Shown one piece after another: positions 9,462 through 19,800 of a stretch of 64,000 nucleotides of DNA. Origin of the DNA: Herbidospora daliensis (GTDB lineage Bacteria > Actinomycetota > Actinomycetes > Streptosporangiales > Streptosporangiaceae); contig NZ_BBXF01000005.1 in assembly GCF_001570585.1 (NCBI RefSeq), forward strand, positions 992,001-1,056,000, read 5' to 3'. Position 1 is the first letter of the stretch; every line of letters begins with the position of its first letter. The notes beneath the pieces are model-generated. The model was not told where the DNA came from and ran no database searches. It worked only from the letters and a program-made list of their open reading frames with translations. Position numbers and translations under genes: made by a program.

Positions 9462-9826
9462 ACGTTGAAGCCGAGCATCCTCAGCTGGTCACGACCGTCG
9501 TCGGTGATCTTGTCAGGGCCCCACGGCGGCAGCCACACCCAGTTGATGACCACGCCGCTGACCAGGTCGGCGAGCGCCGAGTTGGCCTGGTCTTCGATGA
9601 CGTCGGTCAGCGGGCAGGCCGCGCTGGTCAGCGTCATGTCGATGGTGCAGACGGGCTTCTCGCCCTCGCCGGCGGCGTCGAGGTTGAGGCCGTAGATCAG
9701 GCCGAGGTCGACGACGTTGACGCCGAGCTCGGGGTCGACGACGTCGCGGAGGGCCTCCATGACCTCGTCGTTGGACAGGTCGCCTTCATAGGGGGCGGCC
9801 GTCGGGGTCTCGGTCGGCTTGCTCAT
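9458..9826 (-). CDS. SufT-like Fe-S assembly factor (MIP18/DUF59 family)
   Basis: A 122-residue MIP18/PaaD-like protein. The family core is DEVMEALRDVVDPELGVNVVDLGLIYG in pieces, then a TSAACPLTDVIED segment with the conserved cysteine. Members help mature or carry Fe-S clusters and are usual at the end of actinobacterial suf operons. The start is ATG 9826, which has GAGGAG 8 nt upstream and sits 1 nt after the sufU stop, so translation is coupled. A longer GTG start would overlap sufU. Confidence 0.92.
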   Translation of the reverse strand: MSKPTETPTAAPYEGDLSNDEVMEALRDVVDPELGVNVVDLGLIYGLNLDAAGEGEKPVCTIDMTLTSAACPLTDVIEDQANSALADLVSGVVINWVWLPPWGPDKITDDGRDQLRMLGFNV

Positions 9827-9827
9827 C

Positions 9828-10259
9828 TCAGGCACTCCTCACCACGGCGTCCTTGTACGCCATCCACGACAACAGGGCGCACTTGACCCGCGCCGGATAC
9901 TTGGCCACCCCGGCGAACGCGACCGCGTCGCCGAGGACGTCCTCGTCGGCCTCCACCTGGCCGCGGCCCTGCATCAGCCGGGTGAACTCGTCGACGACGC
10001 CGAGGCTCTCCTCGACGGTCGACCCGGTGGCCAGCTCGTGGAGCACCGAGGCGGCGGCCTGGCTGATCGAACAGCCCTGGCCCTCGTAGGAGACGTCGAG
10101 CACCTTGCCCTCGTCGACCTTCACGCGCAGCGTGATCTCGTCGCCGCAGGTGGGGTTGACGTGGTGGACCTCGGCGTCGAACGGGTCGCGCAGGCCACGG
10201 CCCTGGGGGTGCTTGTAGTGCTCCAGGATCAGTTCCTGGTACATCGACTCAGCGATCAT
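9828..10259 (-). CDS. sufU: Fe-S cluster assembly sulfur-transfer protein SufU
   Basis: A 143-residue zinc-dependent sulfur acceptor for SufS. Three conserved cysteines are present (NPTCGD, GCSISQAAAS, CALLSW), with the Asp of the CGDE motif, matching the Gram-positive SufU group and not a U-type scaffold with the glycerol insertion missing. It overlaps the sufS stop by 4 nt and precedes sufT. Confidence 0.95.
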   Translation of the reverse strand: MIAESMYQELILEHYKHPQGRGLRDPFDAEVHHVNPTCGDEITLRVKVDEGKVLDVSYEGQGCSISQAAASVLHELATGSTVEESLGVVDEFTRLMQGRGQVEADEDVLGDAVAFAGVAKYPARVKCALLSWMAYKDAVVRSA

Positions 10260-11520
10260 CCGAACACCTTCTGCACATGGTGGAGCCCCCGCGCCAGGGC
10301 GTCGATCTCGTCCGTGGTGTTGTAAAGGTACAACGACGCACGAGTGGTGGCGGGGATGCCGAACCGCAGGTGAAGCGGCCTGGCGCAGTGGTGACCGACC
10401 CTGACGGCGATGCCGAACGCGTCGTCGAGGATCTGCCCGACGTCGTGGGGGTGGATGTCGTCACCCGACAGGTTCTTCAGGGTGAACGAGATCGTGCCCC
10501 CGCGCGCGATGTTCGTGCGCGGGCCGATCACCTTCAGGCCCGGGATCTCGCCGAGGGCGTCGAGGGCGTAGCCCGTCAGCGCCTTCTCGTGGGCCTTGAC
10601 GTCGGCCATGCCGATGCCGGTCAGGTAATTGGCCGCCGCGCCCAGGCCGATGGCCTCGACGATCGGCGGGGTGCCGGCCTCGAACTTGTGCGGCACGGGC
10701 GCGTAGGTCGAGCGGTCCATCCAGACCGCCTCGATCATCTCGCCGCCGCCGAGGAACGGCGGCATCGCGTCGAGGAGCTCGCGCCGGCCCCACAGCACGC
10801 CGATGCCCGACGGGCCGACCATCTTGTGGCCGGTGAAGGCCACGAAGTCGACGCCGAGCTCGGTGACGTCGACCGGCATGTGCGGCACCGACTGGGACGC
10901 GTCGAGCATCATCAGCGCGCCGACCTCGCGGGCGCGGGCCAGGATCGGCGAGACCGAGTTGACCGTGCCCAGCACGTTGGACTGGTGGACGATCGACACG
11001 ATCTTGGTGCGCTCGTTGACCAGGTCGTCGAGGCCGTCGAGGTCGAGGCGGCCCTCGTCGGTCACCGTGAACCAGCGCAGCGTGGCGCCGGTCCGCTGGG
11101 CGAGCAGCTGCCACGGCACGATGTTGGAGTGGTGCTCCATCTCGCTGATGACGATCTCGTCGCCCGGCCCGACCTTGAAGCGCGCGTCGGTGGCGATCGG
11201 GTTGCCGAAGGCGTACGCGACGAGGTTGAGCGCCTCGGAGGCGTTCTTGGTGAAGACGATCTCGTCGCGCGAGGGCGCCTTGACGAACGCCGCGACGGCG
11301 TCGCGGGCGTCCTCGTAGGCGGCCGTCGACTCCGCGCCCAGCGTGTGGTGGGCGCGGCCGACGTTGCTGTAGTGGTGGGCCAGGTGATCGCGCATCGTGT
11401 CGATGACCTGGTTCGGCTTCTGCGATGAGTTGCCGGAGTCCAGGTAGACGAGCGAGCGCCCTCCTGGCAGCTCACGAGAAAGGACCGGGAAGTCCTTTCT
11501 GATGAGATCGACGTCGAACA

Positions 11521-11521
<1 letters not shown>
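10256..11521 (-). CDS. sufS: Cysteine desulfurase SufS
   Basis: A 421-residue class II PLP cysteine desulfurase supplying persulfide sulfur for Fe-S assembly. The PLP lysine is in FTGHKMVGPSGIGVLWG (about 230), histidine stacking is in EMEHHSN, and the catalytic cysteine lies in the VGHHCARPL loop near the C-terminus. Its start overlaps the sufC stop by one base and its end overlaps sufU, consistent with tight translational coupling. Confidence 0.97.
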
Positions 11522-12267
<746 letters not shown>

Positions 12268-12268
12268 G

Positions 12269-12586
12269 TTATGACTCCTTCGAGAGCGAGACATACACGT
12301 CGTCGCCTTCGATCTTGACTCGGTATGTGGGAACGGGCCTGGTCGCGGGCGGCCCCGTCGGCTTGCCGGTACGGATGTCGAAACACGATCCGTGCAGCCA
12401 GCATTCCAGCGTGCCGTCGTAGACCTCTCCCTCGCTGAGGCGCACCTCGGCGTGGGAGCAGACGTCGTGGACGGCGTACACCTCGGCGCCCTCGCGGACG
12501 AGCGCGACCGGGGTGCCGTCGACCTCGACGCCGATGACGCCCTCGTCGGGGACGTCCTCGACCTTGCAGACCTTTTCGAAGCTCAT
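12269..12586 (-). CDS. Rieske [2Fe-2S] ferredoxin-like protein of the suf operon
   Basis: A 105-residue single-domain Rieske protein. The cluster ligands are CSH (DVCSHAEV) and CWLH (LECWLHGSC). It resembles the ferredoxin subunit of non-heme iron dioxygenases. A Rieske gene between sufD and sufC is typical of Actinobacteria; its role there is not settled and may be electron supply to assembly. Its ATG overlaps the sufD stop (ATGA). Confidence 0.95.
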   Translation of the reverse strand: MSFEKVCKVEDVPDEGVIGVEVDGTPVALVREGAEVYAVHDVCSHAEVRLSEGEVYDGTLECWLHGSCFDIRTGKPTGPPATRPVPTYRVKIEGDDVYVSLSKES

Positions 12587-13701
12587 CGCGCGAGTTCCGC
12601 CTCGACGGCCGCCAGCACCTTCTCCTGGATCTCCGGCACCTCGATGCGCTGGATCAGCTCGTTGAAGAAGCCGTGGACGATCAGCTTGCGGGCCTCGTCG
12701 GCGGGGATGCCGCGCGCCTGCAGGTAGAACATGTGCTCGTCGTCGAGCCGGCCGGAGGCCGACGCGTGGCCCGCCCCGGCGATCTCGCCGGTGAGGATCT
12801 CCAGGTTCGGCACCGAGTCGGCGCGGGCGCCGTCGGTCAGCAGCAGGTTGCGGTTGAGCTCGTAGGTGTCGGTGCCCTCGGCCTCGGCGCGGATGATGAC
12901 GTCGCCGATCCAGACGGTGTGGGCGTCGTCGCCCTGCAGGCCGCCCTTGTAAGTGACGTCGGAGGCGCAGTTGGGCACGCTGTGGTCGACCAGGAGACGG
13001 TGCTCCAGGTGCTGACCGGCGTCGGCGAAGTAGAGGCCGACCAGCTCGGCCCGCCCGCCGGGCGCCGTGTAGGCCACCCGGGGCGAGATCCGGACCAGGT
13101 CGCCGCCGAGGGTGACCACGACCGACTTGAACGTGGCGTCCCTGCCGACCAGCGTCGTGTACTGCGCCACCTGGACGGCGTCGCGGTCCCACTCCTGGTT
13201 CGACACCACGGTGAGCTTGGCGCCGTCGCCGACGACGAACTCGACGTTCGCCCCCTGCACGCCGGTGCCCGTGTAGTTGAGCACGACGACCGCCTCGGCC
13301 ATCGGCTTGACGTCGACGAGCAGGTGGCGGAACACGGTGCCGCCCTGCCCGTGGACGTTGACCACGATCGGCTCCGACGGGACGAGCTCCTTGGGCACGG
13401 TGATCACACCGGCCTTCTCGAACGCGTTGTACGCCTGCGCCGCCACCCGGTCGGCCGGCTTGCCCGCCGAACCGATCCGGGGGTCTTCCCGGCTGACCAG
13501 CTCGTAGCTCACCCCGGACGGGGTCAGGACCTCGGTGCGGTCGTTGCCGTCGTTGACGGCCGAACCGTCGTGCAGGCCCTTCAGCCGCGACAGCGGCGTG
13601 AACCGCCACTGCTCCTCACGTCCGGTCGGGACGGGGAAGTCGGCCAGGTCGAAGGAGGCCGTCTCGTGCAGGGTCACGAGCGGCTTGGTCTCAAGACCCA
13701 T
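12583..13701 (-). CDS. sufD: Fe-S assembly scaffold subunit SufD
   Basis: A 372-residue SufB/SufD family protein with the long right-handed beta-helix core and the C-terminal helical segment (ASGRLDDEHMFYLQARGIP then IVHGFFNELI) that contacts SufC. It pairs with SufB in the SufBC2D scaffold. It starts 2 nt after the sufB stop. Confidence 0.96.
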   Translation of the reverse strand: MGLETKPLVTLHETASFDLADFPVPTGREEQWRFTPLSRLKGLHDGSAVNDGNDRTEVLTPSGVSYELVSREDPRIGSAGKPADRVAAQAYNAFEKAGVITVPKELVPSEPIVVNVHGQGGTVFRHLLVDVKPMAEAVVVLNYTGTGVQGANVEFVVGDGAKLTVVSNQEWDRDAVQVAQYTTLVGRDATFKSVVVTLGGDLVRISPRVAYTAPGGRAELVGLYFADAGQHLEHRLLVDHSVPNCASDVTYKGGLQGDDAHTVWIGDVIIRAEAEGTDTYELNRNLLLTDGARADSVPNLEILTGEIAGAGHASASGRLDDEHMFYLQARGIPADEARKLIVHGFFNELIQRIEVPEIQEKVLAAVEAELAR

Positions 13702-13703
13702 GG

Positions 13704-15116
13704 TTAGCCCACCGCTCCTTCCATCTGAAGTTCGATCAGACGGTTGAGCTCCAAGGCGTACTCCATGGGAAGTTCACGGGCGATCGGCTCGACGAAGCCG
13801 CGCACGATCATGGCCATGGCCTCGTCTTCGTTCAGACCGCGGCTCATCAGGTAGAAGAGCTGGTCTTCGGAGACCTTCGAGACGGTCGCCTCGTGGCCCA
13901 TGGACACGTCGTCCTCGCGGACGTCGACATAGGGATAGGTGTCGGAGCGGCTGATCTGGTCGACCAGCAGGGCGTCGCACTTGACCGTGGAGGCCGATCC
14001 GGCGGCGCCCTCCTCGATCTGGACCAGGCCCCGGTAGGAGGTGCGGCCACCGCCGCGCGCCACCGACTTGCTGATGATGGTGGACGAGGTGTTGGGCGCC
14101 AGGTGCACCATCTTGGCGCCGGCGTCCTGGTGCTGGCCCTCGCCGGCGAAGGCGATGGACAGGGTCTCGCCCTTGGCGTGCTCGCCCATCAGGTAGACGG
14201 CCGGGTACTTCATCGTGACCTTGGAGCCGATGTTGCCGTCGATCCACTCCATGGTCGCGCCCTCGTACGCCACGGCGCGCTTGGTGACCAGGTTGTAGAC
14301 GTTGTTCGACCAGTTCTGGATGGTCGTGTAACGGCAGCGGGCGCCCTTCTTCACGACGATCTCCACGACGGCGCTGTGCAGCGAGTCGCTGGAGTAGATC
14401 GGCGCGGTGCAGCCCTCGACGTAGTGGACGTAGCTGTTCTCGTCGACGATGATCAGGGTGCGCTCGAACTGGCCCATGTTCTCGGTGTTGATCCGGAAGT
14501 AGGCCTGGAGCGGGATCTCGACGTTGACGTTCGGCGGCACGTAGATGAAGGAGCCGCCCGACCAGGTGGCGGTGTTCAGCGCGGCGAACTTGTTGTCGCC
14601 GACGGGGATCACCGAGCCGAAGTACTCCTTGAAGAGCTCCTCGTGCTCGCGCAGGCCGGTGTCGGTGTCGACGAAGATGACACCCTTCTCCTCAAGGTCC
14701 TCACGGATCTTGTGGTAGACCACCTCGGACTCGTACTGGGCCGCGACGCCCGCGATGAGCCGCTGCTTCTCGGCCTCGGGGATGCCCAGCTTGTCGTAGG
14801 TGTTCTTGATGTCCTCGGGCAGCTCGTCCCAGGACGCCGCCTGCTTCTCCGTCGACCGCACGAAGTACTTGATGTTGTCGAAGTCGATGCCCGTGAGGTC
14901 GGAGCCCCAGGTCGGCATGGGCTTCTTGCCGAACAGGCGCAGCCCCTTCAGACGCAGGTCGAGCATCCACTCGGGTTCGTTCTTCAGCGCGGAGATGTTC
15001 CGCACGACGTCCTCGTTCAGGCCGCGGCGCGCCACGGCGCCGGCGGCGTCGGGGTCGGACCAGCCGAACTTGTAGTTCCCGAGGCCTTCCAGCTCCGGGC
15101 GGTCGGTGACAGTCAC
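13704..15116 (-). CDS. sufB: Fe-S assembly scaffold subunit SufB
   Basis: A 470-residue scaffold on which new Fe-S clusters form. It has the expected [13 protein letters not shown] segment and the C-terminal [22 protein letters not shown] helix pair (here [10 protein letters not shown]). The start is GTG 15116: the GTG overlaps the sufR stop as GTGA, and AAGGAG lies 8 nt upstream. Longer in-frame extensions enter sufR coding sequence. Confidence 0.97.
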   Translation of the reverse strand: MTVTDRPELEGLGNYKFGWSDPDAAGAVARRGLNEDVVRNISALKNEPEWMLDLRLKGLRLFGKKPMPTWGSDLTGIDFDNIKYFVRSTEKQAASWDELPEDIKNTYDKLGIPEAEKQRLIAGVAAQYESEVVYHKIREDLEEKGVIFVDTDTGLREHEELFKEYFGSVIPVGDNKFAALNTATWSGGSFIYVPPNVNVEIPLQAYFRINTENMGQFERTLIIVDENSYVHYVEGCTAPIYSSDSLHSAVVEIVVKKGARCRYTTIQNWSNNVYNLVTKRAVAYEGATMEWIDGNIGSKVTMKYPAVYLMGEHAKGETLSIAFAGEGQHQDAGAKMVHLAPNTSSTIISKSVARGGGRTSYRGLVQIEEGAAGSASTVKCDALLVDQISRSDTYPYVDVREDDVSMGHEATVSKVSEDQLFYLMSRGLNEDEAMAMIVRGFVEPIARELPMEYALELNRLIELQMEGAVG

Positions 15117-15844
15117 CTTCCGGGCTCCTTGCTCTCTATACGAGTGGCTCGCGCCAGCGCGTGGGGGCTGACGTGGGTGGTGCAGATTCCGTCTCCGTGG
15201 GCGATCGTCGCCAGCCGCTGGACGGGCGTGCCCAGGAGACGCCCGAACGCTTCGGTCTCGGCCTCGCACAACTGCGGGAACGCGGCCGCGACGTGGGCGA
15301 CCGGGCAGTGGTGCTGGCAGAGCTGCTCGCCGCCGGTCGCCGTCTTGGTGGACGAGGCGGCGTACCCGTCGGCCGACAGGGCCTCGGCGAGCATGCGCAC
15401 CCGCTGCTCGGCCGGGATCTGCCGCATGGCGGGCGCCAGCCGGGCGACCAGCCCGGCGACCTGCTCCCGGGCGAACTCGGTCACGGCGGCGGCCCCCAGA
15501 TGCTGCTCCAGGAACCGCAGCGCGCTGCCGGCCAGGTCGTCGTAGGCGTGCTCGAAGGCGCTGCGCCCGGCATCGGTGATGCCGAACAGCTTGGCCGGAC
15601 GGCCACGCCCGCGCTGACCCTTGCTCCGGGCTTCGCGGGTCTCGATCATCCCTTCGGCGAGAAGGGCGTCGAGGTGCCGCCGGACGGCGGCCGGGGTGAG
15701 CCCCAGCCGTTCGCCGAGGTCGGCGGCGGTGACCGGGCCGTGTTCGAGGATCAGGCGCGCGACCCGCGCCCGGGTTCCCCGTTCCGAGGGCACGCCGGAG
15801 GACCGCGTGGTCTCCCCTGCGTTGGTCCCGGTCACGTTTTTCAC
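15113..15844 (-). CDS. sufR: SufR, Fe-S-binding repressor of the suf operon
   Basis: A 243-residue DeoR/ArsR-like winged-helix protein (about 25-80, with [23 protein letters not shown]) followed by an effector domain with clustered cysteines ([23 protein letters not shown]) that bind a 4Fe-4S cluster in this family. It represses suf when Fe-S supply is adequate. The start is GTG 15844; GTG 15835 is possible and there is no SD. A site identical to the ACACT-N5-TGTGA motif reported for mycobacterial SufR overlaps the start, so autoregulation of the whole operon is likely. Confidence 0.93.
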   Translation of the reverse strand: MKNVTGTNAGETTRSSGVPSERGTRARVARLILEHGPVTAADLGERLGLTPAAVRRHLDALLAEGMIETREARSKGQRGRGRPAKLFGITDAGRSAFEHAYDDLAGSALRFLEQHLGAAAVTEFAREQVAGLVARLAPAMRQIPAEQRVRMLAEALSADGYAASSTKTATGGEQLCQHHCPVAHVAAAFPQLCEAETEAFGRLLGTPVQRLATIAHGDGICTTHVSPHALARATRIESKEPGR

Positions 15845-15855
15845 AACATCAGTGT
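15841..15855. promoter_or_regulatory. SufR-type operator at the sufR start
   Basis: On the minus strand the sequence reads ACACT-GATGT-TGTGA, an exact match to the ACACT-N5-TGTGA palindrome that I recall being reported for Mycobacterium tuberculosis SufR. It covers the proposed GTG start, so bound SufR would block initiation at the operon promoter. Confidence 0.7.
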
Positions 15856-15917
15856 GGCGTAATTCCTTCCCGCACCACAAACGGAACCCCGCATTCGTGG
15901 GGAATGGAATTTGTCAC

Positions 15918-15936
15918 GCAGGTAAGGCTTACCTAA
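15918..15936. promoter_or_regulatory. IdeR/DmdR-type iron box upstream of sufR
   Basis: Minus strand TTAGGTAAGCCTTACCTGC matches the actinobacterial DtxR-family consensus TWAGGTWAGSCTWACCTWA at 17 of 19 positions; only the last two bases differ. It lies about 75 bp before the sufR start, and no divergent gene follows on the plus strand. Iron control of suf by a DtxR-family regulator is therefore likely; the sign (activation or repression) cannot be read from sequence. Confidence 0.75.
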
Positions 15937-16069
15937 GTTCAACCGGCCACCGGGAGGGCGGATCGAGCATATAGCCCGGGAAGCCCCAATCGGTCCCTGA
16001 CCTCGGACGACACGTTTCGGCGGCCGTTTTCGCGATTTCGGGGATCTTCCCCCCGTTCGCGCATTCCCG

Positions 16070-16571
16070 GTCAGCTCCCGCGGCTGCACGTGCCCGGCGT
16101 CGGGGAATTCCCGCGACCGCCAGTCGGGACGGCGGGCGAGGAGGTCGCCGGCGACGGCCCGGCCGATCAGGGGGTCCCGACCCGGTCCGGGGCCGTCTCG
16201 GCGAACAGCAGGGCCACCAGCCCGCCCATGGACCAGCCGTGGACGACCGCGCCGGTGATCTCGAGCCGGTCGGCGAAGGCGTGCAGGAAGCGGGCGTCGG
16301 GCCGGGTCCCTGCCGCGCGAACGTGCGGGGCGCCGGTGTGCCCGGGCAGCGTGCCCGGCAGGTCGGGGGCGACGACCCGCCCGAGGGCGCTCAGCGGGCC
16401 GATGAGATCGAGCCACATCGACGCGCCGCCCGCCATCGGATGGACCAGCAGGTGGACGGGCCCGCCCCGGCCGGCGCTCAGGTAGTGCACGGGGGTGCCG
16501 CGGACGCCGACCTCCCGGCCGGCGATCCCGGCCCAGCGCGGGGACCGCGTCCCCCGGTCGGCGTGCCGCAT
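16070..16571 (-). pseudogene. Decayed alpha/beta-hydrolase gene
   Basis: From ATG 16571 the frame encodes a typical alpha/beta-hydrolase N-terminus: GTPVHYLSAG, the oxyanion region LVHPMAGGASMWLDLI, then APDLPG and the nucleophile elbow GWSMGG with its serine. It stops at about 16167 soon after ETAPDRV. In another frame, about 16176-16074, appears LLARRPDWRSREFPDAGHVQPRE, which looks like the family's end with the catalytic-histidine GHV motif. The cap and acid region between them are missing, so the gene appears to have suffered an internal deletion with a frameshift. Confidence 0.65.
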
Positions 16572-16744
16572 ACGCGCATCATCGTCGGCCCGCCCGCCCG
16601 GTGCCACGGCTGGTCTGTACCGGGTCCTCGCCGAACCGCGTATAGATCCGATGTCTGGAGATCGAGAGCCGGAAAAATGATCCGATCTCTTCCCCATCAG
16701 GCGTCCCACTGATCGTGATTTGAAGATTTAAAGCCCCGATCCAT

Positions 16745-16756
16745 CGGACTAGACCA
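16745..16756. promoter_or_regulatory. DasR-site-like core upstream of GH95
   Basis: CGGACTAGACCA matches the DasR-responsive core TGGTCTAGACCA at 10 of 12 positions and is flanked by CATCGG/CCGATG inverted arms. A GntR/HutC-type sugar regulator would be a sensible controller of a glycan-degrading enzyme. The match is imperfect and could be chance. Confidence 0.3.
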
Positions 16757-16812
16757 CCCGATGAGGCGTGGGTCACAAGTTGGTTGCATCGAAATTCATC
16801 GGATCTCAAAGC

Positions 16813-16841
16813 TTGTTTCGGCCAAGTTTCGGTGCTATTTC
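16813..16841 (+). promoter_or_regulatory. Candidate promoter of the GH95 gene
   Basis: TTGTTT, a 17-bp spacer, then TATTTC, about 39 nt before the GTG start. It overlaps the GTTTCGG direct repeats (11-bp spacing). Confidence 0.4.
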
Positions 16842-16879
16842 ATTGTGAGATCACCAACCCTGACCCATAAGGAACACCC

Positions 16880-19800
16880 GTGAGTCACCCCCCACGGCGG
16901 CTGCTCGGCGCCGCCACGGCGCTGGGGCTGGCCATGGCTCTGGGCGTGCCGGTGCTGCAGGGCAGCACCGCCACGGCTCAGGTCCAGGAGGCCGCAGCCG
17001 CGCAGGACGATCTGACCCTCTGGTACGACAGGCCCGCGACCAATTGGGAGTCGCAGGCCCTTCCGATCGGCAACGGCGCCCTCGGCGCGATGATCTACGG
17101 TGGCGTCGCCACCGAGCAGATCCAGTTCAACGAGAAGACCCTCTGGACCGGCGGGCCCGGCTCCAACGGCTACAACTTCGGCAACTGGACGACGCCGCGG
17201 CCCACCGCGATCGCCGACGTCCAGGCGCTCATCGACACGAACAAGCAGATGACCCCGGCTCAGGTGGCGCAGCGCCTCGGTCAGGGCAAGACGAACTTCG
17301 GGTCCTACCAGACGTTCGGCGACATGTTCCTGGACTTCCCGGGCGCGCCGGCGAACCCGACCGACTACAAGCGGTCGCTGAACCTGAACGACGCGGTGTC
17401 CGCCGTCACGTACAAGGACGCCAACGGCGTCACGTACAAGCGTGAGTACTTCGCCAGCTACCCCAACAACGTCATCGTGGGGCGCATCTCCACTGACGCC
17501 GCCGGCAAGGTCAACTTCACCATCCGGCACACCTCGCCGCGCAACGACAAGACGGTCAGCGTCTCCAAGGGCCGCATGACCATCCGCGGCAAGCTGGCCA
17601 ACAACGGGCTCAACTTCGAGTCGCAGGTCAACGTCGTCACCGAGGGCGGTTCCCGGACCGACGGGACCGACCGCATCACGGTCTCCAACGCCAACGCCGC
17701 GTGGTTCGTGATCTCGGCCGGCACCGACTACTCGATGCAGTACCCGACGTACCGGACCGAGGACCCGCACGACAACGTGCGCCACTGGGCCAACTGGGCG
17801 TCGTCGATGTCGTACGCCGCCCTGAAGCAGTCGCACCTCGACGACTACCACGGGCTGTTCGACCGGGTGAAGCTGAACCTGGGCCAGCAGGCGCCGAACC
17901 TGCCGACCAACCAGCTGCGCGCGGCCTACTCGGGCGGCTCGGCGGCGCAGGACCGCTACCTGGAGGCCCTGTTCTACCAGTACGGCCGCTACCTGCTGAT
18001 CTCCTCCTCGCGTGAGGGGTCGCTGCCGGCCAACCTGCAGGGCGTGTGGAACAACGTCACGAACCCCCCGTGGGACGCCGACTACCACGTCAACATCAAC
18101 CTGCAGATGAACTACTGGCTCGCCGAGCAGACCAACCTCGCCGAGACCACCAAGCCGTACGACGACTACATCTCCTCGATGGTCGCCCCCGGCACCAAGA
18201 CCGCGACCGACATGTACAACGCGCGCGGCTGGGTCGTGAACAACGAGACCAACCCCTGGGGCTTCACGGGCCTGCACAACTACCCCGAGTCGTTCTGGTT
18301 CCCCGAGGCCGCCGCGTGGACCACGCAGCAGATGTACGACCACTACCGGTTCAACGGCGACGAGAAGTACCTCAAGCGCACCGCCTACCCGGTGATGAAG
18401 GGCGCGGCCGAGTTCTGGCTCGACTTCCTGCACACCGACCCGCGTGACGGCAAGCTCGTCGTCTCCCCGTCGTACTCGCCGGAGAACGGCCAGTTCACGG
18501 CCGGCGCGTCGATGTCGCAGCAGATCGTCACCGAGCTGCTCACCAACACCCTGAACGCCGCCAAGACCCTCAAGGTCGACACGGCGCTGCAGGCCGAGCT
18601 GACCAACACCCTGGCCAAGCTCGACCCGGGCATCCGCATCGGCTCCTGGGGCCAGCTCCAGGAGTGGAAGGAAGACCTGGACAACCCCAACAACGACCAC
18701 CGCCACGTCTCGCACCTGTTCGCGGTGCACCCGGGCAACGCGATCAAGGCCGGCACCCCCGCGGGTGAGGCCGCCAAGATCTCGCTGACCGCCCGCGGCG
18801 ACGGCGGCACCGGCTGGTCGAAGGCCTGGAAGATCAACTTCTGGGCGCGCCTGCTCGACGGCGACCACTCGCACAAGATGCTCAGCGAGCAGCTCAAGTC
18901 GTCCACGCTGGACAACCTGTTCGACACCCACCCGCCGTTCCAGATCGACGGCAACTTCGGCGCCACCTCCGGTGTCACCGAGATGCTGCTGCAGTCGCAC
19001 CAGGACACCATCCACGTCCTCCCGGCCCTCCCGGCCGTGTGGAAGAACGGTTCGGTCTCCGGCCTGCGCGCCCGCGGCAACGCGACCGTCGACGTCCAGT
19101 GGTCCAACAGCAGCCTCACCAAGGCCGTCATCAAGGCCGGCAGCACCGGTGAGCTGAAGGTCCGCGCCGGCGCGATCAACGCCCGTTACTCGTTCGTGGA
19201 CGACCAGGGCAACCCGGTCGACGCGATCCGCACCGGCGACACCCTGACGTTCGGCGCCGAGGCGGGCAGGACGTACACCCTCTACAACGAGATCCAGCTC
19301 TCGGTCTCGGCTCCGGCCGAGATCGGCGCCGGCCAGGTCGTCCCGGTCAAGGCCACCGTCACCGCGATCCAGAACGCGTCGCCGGCGGGCACCCTGACCC
19401 TGCAGCTCCCCTCGGGCTGGACCGCCGACCCGGCCTCGACCCAGGTCGCCTCGGTCCCGGCCGGCGAGAGCCGCGAGATCACGGTGAACGTCACGGCCGG
19501 TCCGTCCACCGGAGCGACCTCGGCGCGCATCCAGGCGACCCTGGCCGGCTCCGGCTGGTCGATCAGCGCCGCGACCGGCGCCGCCCTGAACCCGTGTGCG
19601 GTTCCCCCGGCCGACCGTGCCATCGTCGCCTGGGACCCGCAGGAGGGCACGACCATCGCCGACCAGTCCGGCTCCGGCCGGAACGGCGTGGTGGTCAACG
19701 GCGCGGCGACCTACGACGCCGACGGCGGCCTGATCCTGGGCGGCCAGAACTACGTCCGCACCGAGCAGCCGACGACCATCGGCTACCTGCGTGAGGCCAC

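Larger units (their letters stand above)
16572..16879. other. 308-nt intergenic region upstream of the GH95 gene
   Basis: No credible gene. It is less GC-rich than its neighbours and contains GATCCGATG (16645-16653), GATCCGATC (16679-16687), and CATCGGATC (16797-16805, the exact reverse complement of the first). It also has CATCGG...CCGATG arms around a DasR-site-like core at 16745-16756, and a GTTTCGG direct repeat at 16815 and 16826. It appears to be a composite control region. Confidence 0.5.

Noticed and set aside
16835-19015. 726-residue frame antisense to the GH95 gene
   Set aside because: Antisense Val/Gly/Arg-rich frame; the plus strand encodes a full glycosidase with signal peptide and catalytic residues.
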